DNA from: Knufia peltigerae
Lineage: Eukaryota > Ascomycota > Eurotiomycetes > Chaetothyriales > Trichomeriaceae
Direction of reading: 5' to 3'
Length of the DNA: 64,000 nt
Assembly (NCBI GenBank): GCA_030247855.1
Contig: JAPDRN010000172.1
Coordinates: forward strand, 1 to 64,000
The translations under genes and the position numbers were made by a program. Each line of letters opens with the position of its first letter. Position 1 is the stretch's first letter. The notes beneath the pieces are model-generated. The model was not told the DNA's origin. It saw nothing but the letters and a program-made list of their open reading frames with translations, and did no database searches. Shown here piece by piece: positions 32,099 through 42,624 of this stretch.

Positions 32099-32709
32099 GG
32101 TCGCGTGTTTTCGAGCGCGTAGGAGGGTGGTAAAAAACAACGGTCGGTCGAGCTGGCTGAAAATCGTAGACGAGGACGCGAAGATCTGTTGAGAGGGACA
32201 GTGAGAACTGTGCAATCCTGGAGGTGGGTTAAATGCTGGGGGTGCAAGGGTAGGGCGTCAGTAATGAGCGAAGTGGCTGATCGAGGGTCGCAGATTAAAC
32301 GCGGTCCGATTCAGGCCAGCCTGAGGATGGTGTGAGCAAAGGACAAGTGAATGAAATGCGACATAATGGTCGCGTAGGCCGAGTCTGCGAGATCTCAATT
32401 TGTCGGCTCGATAGGAGAAGAGAATCAGTCTTCTTCACTCATATTTTCAGAGGAAGAAAAGGGAGGACGGGGAGGGGATGGGCGAGACAACCAGCGACGG
32501 CTTGAATGGCATAAATGGCAGCGGGTTGGGGTGTTGTCGCTACTAACGAATTCAGACCAAGTGCGCATTCGAGGCTTCGGCGAATCGCGGCGCGCAAAAC
32601 GTTCCACTTTCTGCATGCCATTGCAGGCATTTCTTTTCCACTGCTACCAGCGAAGTTCAAGTTGCCCATCTTCAATTAGCCTCCACGATAGCCACATTAT
32701 GCTGCTACG
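32099..32709. other. divergent promoter of SET9 and uL14m
   Basis: About 610 bp shared upstream region. Short frames occur on both strands (for example 32425-32675 minus) without recognisable content. Confidence 0.4.
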
Positions 32710-33220
32710 ATGATACAACTCAAGGTTTATCCTTCTTGAACTGTATGGGACTTCATTGCTGACCCTGCGCAGACGCTCCTCAATTGCATCGACAACTCCG
32801 GAGCCGCCGTCGTGGAATGTGTCCAGGTCATGAGGAAAAAGACCCAGCACGCACGGATAGGTACGCCAATACTCATTTACTGCCACGGTTTCTCAACTGA
32901 TTTTGCCCTCTTCTGCAGGTGACCGAATCATCGTTGTCGTGCAAAAACAGAGATCCTTTGGCGCCGACAACCCGGGCGGATCGAGTCTGGGAATTGCGAA
33001 CAAGGTCCGAAGAGGCGACATCCGGCATGCCGTCGTAGTGCGAGCAAAGAAGGAGATACAACGAAAAGATGGCAGCTTGATCAGATTTGATGACAACGCA
33101 TGTGTCCTTATCAACAGAAACGGAGACCCCATCGGTACTCGCCTGTCGAGCATGGTGGGCGCTGAGCTGCGAGACAAGAAATGGTCCAAAATTCTTTCAC
33201 TGGCGCCTTTGCATATCTAA
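32710..33220 (+). CDS. mrpl38: mitochondrial ribosomal protein uL14m (MRPL38)
   Basis: Exons are 32710-32724 (15 nt), 32773-32860 and 32919-33220; 134 residues, the same size as yeast Mrpl38 and bacterial L14. Sequence opens MIQLKTLLNCIDNSGAAVVECVQV, the universal L14 start, then GDRIIVVVQKQRS and GIANKVRRGDIRHAVVVRAKK, and ends with IGTRLSSMVGAELRDKKW. It binds the large mitoribosomal subunit at the inter-subunit face. The tiny first exon was placed because the splice at 32724/32773 restores the family start exactly. Confidence 0.93.
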
Positions 33221-33511
33221 GGAAAAGCAGCATCGCTCGAGCGGTAGCATGTACAAAGATTGAGGAAGTTGGTGTTCAAGATACCCTTGTGTAGTCAAAA
33301 AGCAAAATGTAGGAATATGGAAGTCGTATGCGAAATAAAACAGTCAATTCTGCGACAGTACAATGCTATCCTGAACTCCCTGAACACTAGGGGTGTGCAT
33401 GCTGGGTATCCCTCGTAATTTCGTTCTGATGATTTACCGCAAACCAAACGCCTTGGAAATATATGCATGCCTAGGTAGGATATCATGCTTCAATGTCCTC
33501 CAACACCGTGC
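33221..33511. other. 3' spacer between convergent genes
   Basis: Short region between the uL14m and RPB9 stops; no feature seen. Confidence 0.4.
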
Positions 33512-34223
33512 TCAAACGCTTGTGTAGACATGATTGCAGGCAACGCATACGTAGTAGAGTTTCTGTCCATTCCAGTCAGCTAGCTTCTATGATTTCTTGG
33601 TGTCCTTTGTATTGAACTCACCATTCCCGTTTCAGCGCCTCGTTGCTGAGATTGGAAATAGACTGCATCTGTTTCCCGACACCTTGGGCATCTGGTGTTT
33701 GCCCTAGGAAGCTATGTTCGAAGCGACCTGTCAGCCTGGGTGTCTGGAAAAACAACATAAACTCAGAGCGATGGTGGACTCGGAGAGCTTTCTAGAGATC
33801 CAGAAAGGTCCGGATCATCCATAGCTTTATCTTCGCATTTGCTGCATCTCACACGCTCTCCACAAAAGGTACAGAAACATAGAGGGATTTCGAGAGAATC
33901 AGAACCCACAGTTGGATCATTTGAAACATCTGTAGTCACTCCAGCTGTTTCCTGCACTGTGGCACCCAGTTGTTGTCGGTAGGTGCATGCCGAGTCATGT
34001 GTGGTGGTAGCATGGCAGGCTTTGCAAATGTAGAGCAGAGTCGATGTGTTTCGGTCTTCTTTTGGATAGAGGAGGTTGGAACTGATAATGAATTAGTTAG
34101 GGGCGTATCTTATACAAGTATGGGTGGTAAAGGCAGGACACACCATTCTTGACAGAATCTATAAGACACTTCCCCTCTCTTGGATTCACCTTCTGACGGT
34201 GCAGGAGACGCTGCTGCAGACAT
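33512..34223 (-). CDS. rpb9: RNA polymerase II subunit RPB9
   Basis: Minus-strand exons 34223-34144, 34081-33910, 33711-33622 and 33562-33512 give 130 residues (family ~115-125). Zinc ribbon 1 has FCQECSNLLYPKEDR (Cys24, Cys27) and CKAC (Cys46, Cys49). The linker ETAGVTTDVSNDPT joins to LPRANTRCPRC (Cys92, Cys95) and CVAC (Cys120, Cys123). VYFQSQQRGAETGM is the canonical ribbon-2 signature. The third junction (33910/33711) reproduces the family's DPTLPR motif, so I prefer it. The 198-nt intron it removes stays open in frame for 48 codons and encodes CTFC-x5-CSKC, so an unspliced isoform is conceivable. RPB9 supports start-site choice, elongation fidelity and transcription-coupled repair. Confidence 0.92.
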
Positions 34224-35092
34224 AGTCGCGAGTGTGAAAAGAAAGAGCCTGTGACGCGAGAAAGATCCGAGAGTAGTGCAGTGAGTGCGATTTTGTCAGA
34301 CGTTGTTGTTGTCGCGATGTACAAGTCTATCGACGGAGAGAAGACTGGCGGCGAAATCTCAACAGATAACAAGGATCGGGGTGGAATTTCAATTGGTCAT
34401 AGAAGACGCGCTGAGTGTGAGAATGAATTCTCGATTTGAACCGTTTGTTTGGATAAAGATCGAGTAATGGGTCAACAAGAGGATGATGAACGTGTAGACA
34501 TTGGATTTTGGCCCTAGGAGCGGCAATCAGGACGAAAATTTGCCCCGCGTTGATCATGGGCGGGAGTCAGGCCTTGCGCAGGTCGATTGTTACCTGCAGC
34601 AAGGTACCGAGTAAAGCAAGTCCAGGTGGGCTCACTAATTCAGTAGGCGAGCCGAGTGCCTGGGCAGCAACACCGCATAGTACGTAAACACAAGCCTGGT
34701 GAATGTCTGTGCCTGGCATCCCAAGGCCTCGGACACCCAGACCACCATTAGCAAGCACCTGACTCTCCCATCATCTACTCAACCAGAGTCTACCACACCC
34801 TCAACTCTGGTGCTCGATCGCCCATCCATTTTATATCCACACAGTGTCAAGTGACCGACCTCCTCTACCATACTCCTTCTTTTCCACTCCCACCTTAATC
34901 TGTTGGTGGTGAAAGACGTTGGCAAACAACGACAACAAAGAAGACGAGTCTTAAATACGTACTCACCCCCACCCGATTGCGCCTCTTCCACCTGCGGATA
35001 TCAGTTCAACATCAGGCGCAGGCTCACTACAACCAGTGTACGAGCCAGCCTATCGTGGTCACCAGGATTCGTATCGTTAGCCTTTCGCGAAC
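34224..35092. other. divergent promoter of RPB9 and ESS1
   Basis: About 870 bp between two divergent starts. No convincing frame, RNA gene or repeat. Confidence 0.4.
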
Positions 35093-35729
35093 ATGGTAAT
35101 CTTGTCGATCTGCAACACCGAGTACTCTACTGACCCTGACAAATAGACCGACACTGGCCTACCCCCCGACTGGGAAGTCCGCCATTCCAATTCCAAGAAC
35201 CTCCCGTACTACTTCAACCAGAAGACACACGAATCGAGATGGGAACCTCCAGAGGATGCCGATACTGAAAAGCTCAAGGTCTACATGGCGCAACATCACA
35301 GTTCTGCAAACACCCGCATTGACGGTGCTGCGGCTGAGGGTAAAATCCGGGCGGCACACCTTCTCGTGAAACACAAAGACAGTCGTCGACCGTCCTCCTG
35401 GAGAGAAACTAATATCACTCGTTCCAAAGAGGAGGCCATTGAAATGCTGAAGGGCTACGAAGAGGAGATCCGGTCAGGCCAAAAATCCCTCGGAGATCTC
35501 GCCGTCTCAGAGTCCGATTGCAGCAGTGCCCGCAAACGAGGCGACCTGGGTTTCTTCGGCAAGGGTCAGATGCAAAAGGAATTCGAAGATGCTGCGTTTG
35601 CTCTGGCACCTGGAGAAATGAGTGGCGTCGTAGAGACTGCGTCCGGAGTACACCTCATTCAACGGTAGGTCAAACACCTTCACCATGGTGTCATGCCTTT
35701 GGACTAATGTGAGTTGCAGAATTCAGTAG
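35093..35729 (+). CDS. ess1: ESS1/PIN1-type peptidyl-prolyl isomerase (WW + rotamase)
   Basis: Exon 1 consists of the ATG alone (35093-35095). A 51-nt intron with a GTAATC donor and a CTGAC branch site follows. Exon 2 is 35147-35664 and the short exon 3 is 35720-35729; 176 residues. WW domain: LPPDWEVRHSNSKNLPYYFN with Trp10 and Trp33. Parvulin domain: the IRAAHLLVKH histidine, the SRRPSSWR phosphate-binding arginines, the catalytic-site Cys in SESDCSSA, GDLGFFGKGQMQKEFE and a C-terminal GVHLIQR histidine. It isomerises pSer/pThr-Pro bonds, above all in the Pol II C-terminal repeat, and sits one gene away from RPB9. The start was chosen because no other ATG splices into the WW domain. Confidence 0.92.
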
Positions 35730-36731
35730 GGGCGTGCGTGGCTGATAACAAGGCGGCGGTGATCTACAATTGCCCAGGCTGCGACAGCGTCCGTCCGGTG
35801 TGGGAGCAAGAGGCATTCTGCTGCAATATTTTTCCTCGTTACACATGGGCAAATGGGTGGTTAGAAGTGCAAGCCTTACACCAAGGCAAGATTGAGTTTG
35901 TACAAATAACATGGAACGTGCCTCTGCTAAAAACAGGTTCTTCCCAAAGTGCCAACAATAATGACTGGCGTCACTGGGTTCTGTGTCTCTGCTGGCGATC
36001 GGGCGATTCCAGATGAATTTCGCCGGTGTCTTACACTTTGCTGCGAGTATCTCGAGCCTTGTTGCAAGTCCCTACCTGGGTAGATACTCGTACTACACGG
36101 CGCATGTGGTAAGATACGAGTACGGGATACTCCATCATCAGCTTTGAAGTGGCCCATGCCACCGAGAGTTGCTGCAGGTGATGTGATTCGATCACGGCTT
36201 CAGCTTGGGGCACTGAGTAATGCCAATGCTCAGCCAATGCTCACAAGCCCGTGACCGTTGCCATTACTGTACTTCCCCTGTGAAGTGTTGCCTACTCGTA
36301 CCTATTGCGGCTCTCAAAGGAACCTCCGTTGTCTTGTAATGATACGAGATTCTGGTACCGTACGCGTCTTCATACGTCACAATACGACAGCGTCATTCCC
36401 GGCCAATCTGTGACTCTATTCATGATTTTGGCGTGATGCTCATTCATTGCCATGCAAAAACCCACCCACCCATTTCCAGGTGCCTGCATGGACGCCCGGG
36501 CCAATCAGAAATACATTGGGTTGTACCTACTCAACCCTTCAGGATCTTCGATATAAACACCCCCTTCACTCCTCATGGAAGCCTGTGCTCATGTCACTCC
36601 CAATACTGACAAGCTAGCGTTAAATACTTCCTTCTTCACACATCTTTACTCTGCTCTCTCTGCATTCCTACCTACTTCCATTCGTCCTTGTGTTAATACT
36701 TCAAAAGCCAGACCCTGTGTCTATTCCCAAT
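35730..36731. other. intergenic with small inverted repeats
   Basis: About 1 kb. An 8-bp stem TACTCGTA/TACGAGTA lies near 36083-36122. A TATAAA-like box is at 36552-36557 ahead of the next gene. The C-rich, ATG-containing leader at 36575-36731 is probably 5' UTR. Confidence 0.4.
36552..36557 (+). promoter_or_regulatory. TATA-like box
   Basis: TATAAA 180 bp before the start codon of the following gene, followed by a C/T-rich stretch usual for fungal transcription starts. Confidence 0.35.
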
Positions 36732-37496
36732 ATGTATACCTCCTCAAGCATGTCGACTGTCTCAACCATGTCTTCAGAACGAGCACCTCTACGGAGATTG
36801 AGCTCGCCGGATGCCTTTTTCCTGGCACCACCTCACTCTCACGACCCCACGGATGTGTCTCATGTGGCGGCGTTGCCCACCTCGATGCTCCTACAATTAC
36901 CCGAGGCTGTGCAGGAGAGTCTATGGACCCTGCAGGAATCGACCTCGATCGTCTACGCATCCTATCTCAGGCTCCAGGAGCTCATTGATGAGCGTTTCGA
37001 ACGTCTAGTGGAGTTGCCATTGGGACGGAAAACAGGCACGGTCAATTGTAAGTATTTTTGATCGCCTCTTTTCCAAGCTCATTCGGTTGACCTGGACTCA
37101 GATTCCGAAGGAGCATTTTTCAACTATGTCAACCACGTTGCTGCCGAACGTCGTTACCTGCTCGAGGATGCTCACACGGACTGGAGACACAAAGCATCAC
37201 GAGCGGGGTTGCAGCAATACGCACATCTGTTACTGACATTCCGGGGCAAGGAGATGACAGTCAGCGAGTGGTTCACTCAGCTTCAAGCCGCCGAGACCTT
37301 TTGGATCCAGGCAGCCAAGGAAACGGAACTGCCCGACTTTGAATCGACTATTCTAGAGTTTCAGTCTCAGACCACAACCCCAAGCAGCGAAAACGAAGTT
37401 GAAGATGTGGGCGGGGCGACGGTTCCAGCCGGAATAGCCACGCTTGACACAAGCCGACTTGGGTTTGGAATCTCCAAAGCATTGGCAGAGCTATAA
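36732..37496 (+). CDS. small helical protein of unknown function
   Basis: Exons are 36732-37047 and 37102-37496 (intron 54 nt, GTAAGT donor), 236 residues. The first ~45 residues are Ser/Thr/Pro-rich and probably disordered. Residues ~48-200 look alpha-helical with regular Leu/Ala/Glu spacing (LPEAVQESLWTLQESTSIVY, then HVAAERRYLLEDAHTDWRH), ending in an acidic Gln/Thr-rich segment. No signal peptide, membrane segment or catalytic motif is visible. The splice keeps frame and joins VN to YSEGAFFNYV. I do not recognise the family. It could be lineage-restricted, and its neighbour ESS1 gives no hint. Confidence 0.7.
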
Positions 37497-40400
37497 TGAT
37501 CAAGTGGTCTGACGTATCAGACTCCAAGACGTGGCTTCACATGTCTAGATCCTGGTGACACAAGGCATCAGGTGTGGGTGTGTGGGTGCCGGATATATTG
37601 TATTCGCAAAGGGACGACAGGTCCAGTAACGCACATCATGACAAGATATGCTTTGGCAGGAGTTTGATTGCCATTTTTAATGTAAGATGAGAGCGAGCCA
37701 TACGAATTTACGACTTGGAAAAAGTGACAGATCGACGTGGCATTCCCGGGGCGTTACTTTTTGCTTTGCTTCCTGTGTGTTCGATAGACACAAATGACCC
37801 GGTCAGCTCACCGGCGTCGCTGCTGTGCAACACGTGGGTTGCATTGTTGGTGATGGAAGGATCAAAGGATGTGGTGTAACAATACGACGGCTGAATGAAA
37901 GGACTCGAATGTACTGGCAACACAAGGGTGAATTCTGAGCGATTTTCACAATATTTCCTTTGAAGACCAGGGTCAATACCGAGATAATCACGAATCTTCG
38001 CTTAGGTGGGGAAATCATCGGCTGACTGTGTGAATGTGAGTATGTACGAGGAGGTGAGGTTGGTCCTCGTATTCTTCGTAGAGGGGTCTGTAGCAATGGC
38101 CACATCCAGGGCTTCGACCATCATGATCCTCAGCTTTCCCAAACCCGACGAATCCATCAGGAACAAGGGCCAAATCTATCTAGGTGCATCATTTCCACGT
38201 TGATATTCATAGTGCCTTGCTGGGCTGCTATTTAGCGCCGGCATAAGCTGAGCTTGAGCCAAGATGTGTATCAAACGTTCCCGCTGCAATCCTCCGCACA
38301 TCCAAACGCAGGACAACCTCCACCAGCATCAGCACAGTACAGTACTGCACAGCACACCGGGTAAATAGACTGGGCCAACTACTGTTCATGCACAAAACTG
38401 AACACCTAGAGCAAGCGAAGGCGTCGGAATATGCTGCTGCCCGACCACCCTTGTCATCGAAAAATTCTCGGGACGTACCTACATCCTGCAGCAGCCCATG
38501 CCCATCCGGGACCGGTTCTTGCAGCCACCACATCATTGCCATCCCCCGGGTCTAGATGAGTCGAATACGAAGTGACCCTTGTTCAGTGTGCCGATCACAT
38601 ACCATACCACTCCTTCGTTTCGAGCCCCCAGCGGAAACCCAAGCAAGGTTCGGCAGATGCCCCAAATCCCAGTTGCTGATGCTGGGTGGTGGCTAGTCAC
38701 CTAGCACAATCAAGAACAAGACGTGATGGCGCCCTTTCGTAACAGGGTCATACAGATCGTCCATCGAAACGACCCCTCAATGGACCGCCATACCAGCATG
38801 TCATGCTCGTACAATTGCAGCTTAAGTCACCAAGAAGCTCGGTGCCGTCAATGGTCATGTTGCTGACCGTTGAACCTTCTCTGCCCCTCCTTCCAACCCC
38901 GGATAACAAGGCAACTCCTCGTACTCGATGGCGCGCATGGATTTCGCTCGCCTTGTCTCGCTTGCGTACGCATCCTAACGGTCCATATCCTTGCAGTGTA
39001 TCTGGCACAAAGTCTTCCCGCGATGAGGCCAGAAGTTGGCAGTAACTTGGCTGGAAGAGGGCACGACGGGTCTACAAGTGTCAATATTCCCCAGATATCC
39101 ACCTGTCCACTTTGCGCATTGACCGTGAACGTCACAAATAATGCCTTGGGCCTTGCTGGGCCACATTGCGATCCTACGGCAAAGACTTGAATTGTCAGAA
39201 TGTGCTTCACCTCGCGTTCTCGGAGAGGATCCGCCAGATTTCGGTGATCCTCTCCGGTGCTTGGATACTTTCATGTCCACTCTGGCAATGCTTACGAAAC
39301 TTATTCCACAGGGCTATGTGGCAGAAAGTTTTCCTTTTCTGTCCCCCGAAAGGAGATATACCTGGTAGAGGATCTTCTCTGACCTCAGAATCGGTCGTGT
39401 CATCGGCGGAGGTACTCGTACTGCCTTCATCTCACCGCGATTCTCGCAAAAGCTCCAGTCAGATCATGTCCAAAACCATCTCCCTGAAAATCCCAACCTT
39501 CCAAGGTTGACTCTGTTCGAATATGACACGAGCCCACCATTTCACGATGCCAGGGAGGGCGATTGAGAGCTGAATGCTTGTCGAGTAAATCGGAACGTGC
39601 TCCAGTAGGTGGTCGTTTCTCATCGGCCATACTCCTCGAGCGATATTCGGCGAAGTCTACCTACAAGTCAAAAGTGATACTTCCTTTCTTGTTGCTATCA
39701 TCCAAAAAGGCCCTGAATGCACTTGGTCCCCACACAAAGTCTCCCAGGGTTAATCATGCTGTGTGACCACACCGTGATTTTCTCCGAATGGCATATGGAC
39801 ATTTTGCACGACCAGTCCTCGTGACCATCTATACATTGTGGGTTGAGCCTGCCAATCATCTACTCCAAGGCATTGTATTCGAGCTAGTACAATGAAGGTG
39901 TTGTGGCAGCTGTGCCCTCAACCGGAGCTCCGGGGCGAGATTCGGTCGCAAGTTTAGATTGACTTCTTTGGTCAATTCACTACAGACCATTATTGACTAG
40001 AATTTGTTGATGGTGCCCGAGACTCGACAGACCATGGTAAAGGGGCTGGTTGTTGGTTGCTCCGAACAAGAACGTTGTCTCTTCGTTAACGAGCTCGGCA
40101 GATTGGGTCGAGACTCTCATCGACAGTCTGAAGCTACCAAAAATCACCGCCAGGCAGGTTTTGACTTTGGTCACAGCTTCTGTAACCGCCTCTACGCGAA
40201 GAATTGCTGCCGAAGTTGTGGACCAGGGCATTGTTAACGTTGACAATTCCTTGTAAGGACACTCGAGGCGCGGCAAACCACGCGGCACTGCTGGCACACT
40301 CCAGTAGACGGCATTGCCCTTCTCGGTACGCCGCTCTTCCCTTCGTGTACCCGACTACGCTTCGTACCAGAGATCGCCAATGGCACCGACATCCCAGCCA

Positions 40401-41430
40401 CTCATGCAGTCATCTCACAACTCGAAACGGACCTTTGAAGCTCAGACTGATCTATTCATGACTAACTGCCTCATCTGTGCAATGAATTCTGGAACAAGAA
40501 GCCTTCAGACGATCTGGACCTTTCAGGCGGCCACGCCATGCCTTGATAGGTGTCTCATTGTCACGCTCCATAAGCTTTCCCTGTATGTCCTAGCCTGACG
40601 CTGAATAGTCCATCACTTTTGACTGCGGTCTCGTTTTGCAAAGGCACGAGCCGTGGGAGTAAGTTGGATGTAGCGTTGCAGTCGACGTTAACGATGTTGT
40701 ACAGCATGGACCGATGTATTTTACTGCCTAAGGGTGGAATACCTGACCCCATGCCGTGAGAATCAGCTCTCCTGCTGGATCCAGACTGTAATTCGGCCGT
40801 TCAACGCCTCACTTTATACAAACTGGCCGAAGATACTACTCCTACCATCAAGCCGAGAGTCACTGTGAACACTCAAGATGAAGAGTCTGGACCATCGCTA
40901 GCTGACAAAACCAACCTATGGTGTAGTAACCTGAAATTTTGATACGGTAAGGTACGTTGGTAATTTTTCGTAAAGACGATAGAAGATGTTTGTCTCCTGG
41001 AGCCAAGAGTTTGTAAATACAGCCGACAGAATCATTCGTGGTTCTCTGGTTGCTCGCTCAACTTGAAACCAAGTCAAAGTGCACCCTCGGTGTGATGCAC
41101 GGGCCAGGCCGAACCCGTCCTCTACCACGAGGACTACCTAGGTAAGGACAATGCTATTTCCAGCAGAATATTTCATCATAGGCCCAAGGGATCATACCAC
41201 TCTTGTTTTGGTTCTTCGATCCGGCTTGTCACGGGATGTGAGAAGACAGTCGTGAGTCGAACATCACCTGATCGTCCTAGCCGTTGTTATATTGATTGGG
41301 AAGTAATGAAAAAGGAACATACTGTTTTACCGTACATATCACCGATGTATGTTGTTTTATGAGTAGAGAGGGTTAGAAAGGAGAGTACGTACGCACAAAG
41401 ATAAAAAGTCCAAAGTACGGAATATCCGTC
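37497..41430. other. gene-poor 3.9-kb region, possible relics
   Basis: The longest stretch without a supportable gene. Frames on both strands stay under ~120 codons. The best exon-like piece is 40050-40253, whose text (KNVVSSLTSSADWVETLIDS) reads like protein and ends at a GTAAGG donor-like site. I find no joining exon or family for it. GT-rich tracts lie near 37570-37595. No tRNA, LTR or transposase fragment is visible to me. It may hold decayed genes or lineage-specific RNA. Confidence 0.4.
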
Positions 41431-41916
41431 ATGGAACTCAAAACCATTCGAATCAACAACCCATCAAACCTCAATTTTATTCTGGGCCACTCCCATTTCA
41501 TCAAGACGGTCGAGGACCTCCACGAGGCCATATTCAACAGTGTCCCGGGGGCCAAATTCGGTCTCGCCTTTAGTGAGGCTTCGGACGTCTGTCTGATCAG
41601 GGGGTCGGGCACCGATTCCGAACTCGAGGCTCTGGCCAAGGAGAATGCCATGTCCATAGGTGCCGGTCACACCTTTATCATCTTCATGAGGGACATGTAC
41701 CCGGTCAACATCCTGGGGAGCGTACGTGCCGTGCCCGAGGTGTGCCGCGTCTACTGTGCGACTGCGAACCCGGTCGAAGTTATCGTGGCACAGACGGAGC
41801 AAGGTAGAGCCATCTTGGGAGTCGTGGACGGTTTCGGTCCGAAAGGTTTCGAGGACGAAGGAGACATTGCCAAACGCAAATCTTTCCTCCGGGACGTGGG
41901 ATATAAGACGAAGTAG
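41431..41916 (+). CDS. adenosine-specific kinase family protein (PF04008-like)
   Basis: Single intronless exon, 161 residues, the normal length of the family. The whole sequence follows the prokaryotic pattern: HSHFIKTVEDLHEAIFNSVP, KFGLAFSEAS, CLIRGSGTDSELEALAKENA, IGAGHTFIIFMRD, then VPEVCRVYCATANPVEVIVA, EQGRAILGVVDGF and SFLRDVGYK. The family (archaeal PAE2307 and bacterial homologues) has been described as adenosine-specific kinase: it adopts an alpha/beta fold and binds AMP/adenosine. I associate it mainly with archaea and bacteria, so a fungal copy without introns suggests ancient horizontal transfer; this is inference. No targeting peptide is evident, so probably cytosolic. A 178-codon antisense frame overlaps it and is a shadow. 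Confidence 0.88.
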   Translation: MELKTIRINNPSNLNFILGHSHFIKTVEDLHEAIFNSVPGAKFGLAFSEASDVCLIRGSGTDSELEALAKENAMSIGAGHTFIIFMRDMYPVNILGSVRAVPEVCRVYCATANPVEVIVAQTEQGRAILGVVDGFGPKGFEDEGDIAKRKSFLRDVGYKTK

Positions 41917-42624
41917 GTAGGGGTGTATAGGTACGGAGTGATAGTATTTTTGGATACCGAGAAAGTACAAATCGGGTTGTACAGTGGGATGGAGAAACAC
42001 AGAGAGAGATATAGGGGGAACTTAGTCACCCGAATCACACCTAGATCGAAACCGCACGAGGACATGATGAGGCGGACTGAGGTGCACGATACTTTTTCAA
42101 AGTGAGGGCGATGCAAAGTAATTTGGTTAGGCCGTTGGACATGGGAACGAGGCTGGGCGTTCAAGGACTCACTTTGTGAGCCTTACCAAATACATTGATC
42201 GAGGCTGTGGGGGACTTTCTTATCAGTACTCGGCAAGGCTGGCCTTAATCCTATCGTCCCTCTTCCACTTTTCTACAGTGCGCGGAGAAACAACATCGAC
42301 TGTTCTTTTTCTCCCTCACTAATGTTTCCCATTCGATGCTCGTAAAATCTACAAGTCCATTGATTTGACCATGATTCGCCAGATAAGGATTCTGAGGTAT
42401 TTGCACCAGCACGCCCTCAGAGTCGCGTCGAAATACTCGCACTCGACAATCATGTCCTTCTGTCGACCCTCCATGGAGAAACACTACAAGTTCATCCTGT
42501 GTGCTTGACTAACATTCCCAGCCCAACCTAGCAGGTATTACAAGTCGTTCCTGCTGATTGTCGTGATTTGATATTTAGCCAACAACCGTCCAATACTAAC
42601 TGAGTCTCCATTTTCTCGCTGGTC
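41917..42624. other. intergenic, nothing coding
   Basis: Between the adenosine-kinase homologue and the SDR. The minus frame at 42251-42484 is unsupported. No repeat seen. Confidence 0.4.

Noticed and set aside
33765..33909. Constitutive Cys-rich linker in RPB9
   Set aside because: No donor in the right phase follows it, while splicing it out restores the DPTLPR motif and normal length. Kept only as a possible isoform.
36083..36122. 8-bp inverted repeat as a possible MITE end
   Set aside because: Too short, no flanking duplication, and likely chance pairing of the common TACTCGTA word.
41464..42000. 178-codon minus frame over the adenosine-kinase homologue
   Set aside because: The plus-strand protein matches its family along its whole length; the minus text has no family character.
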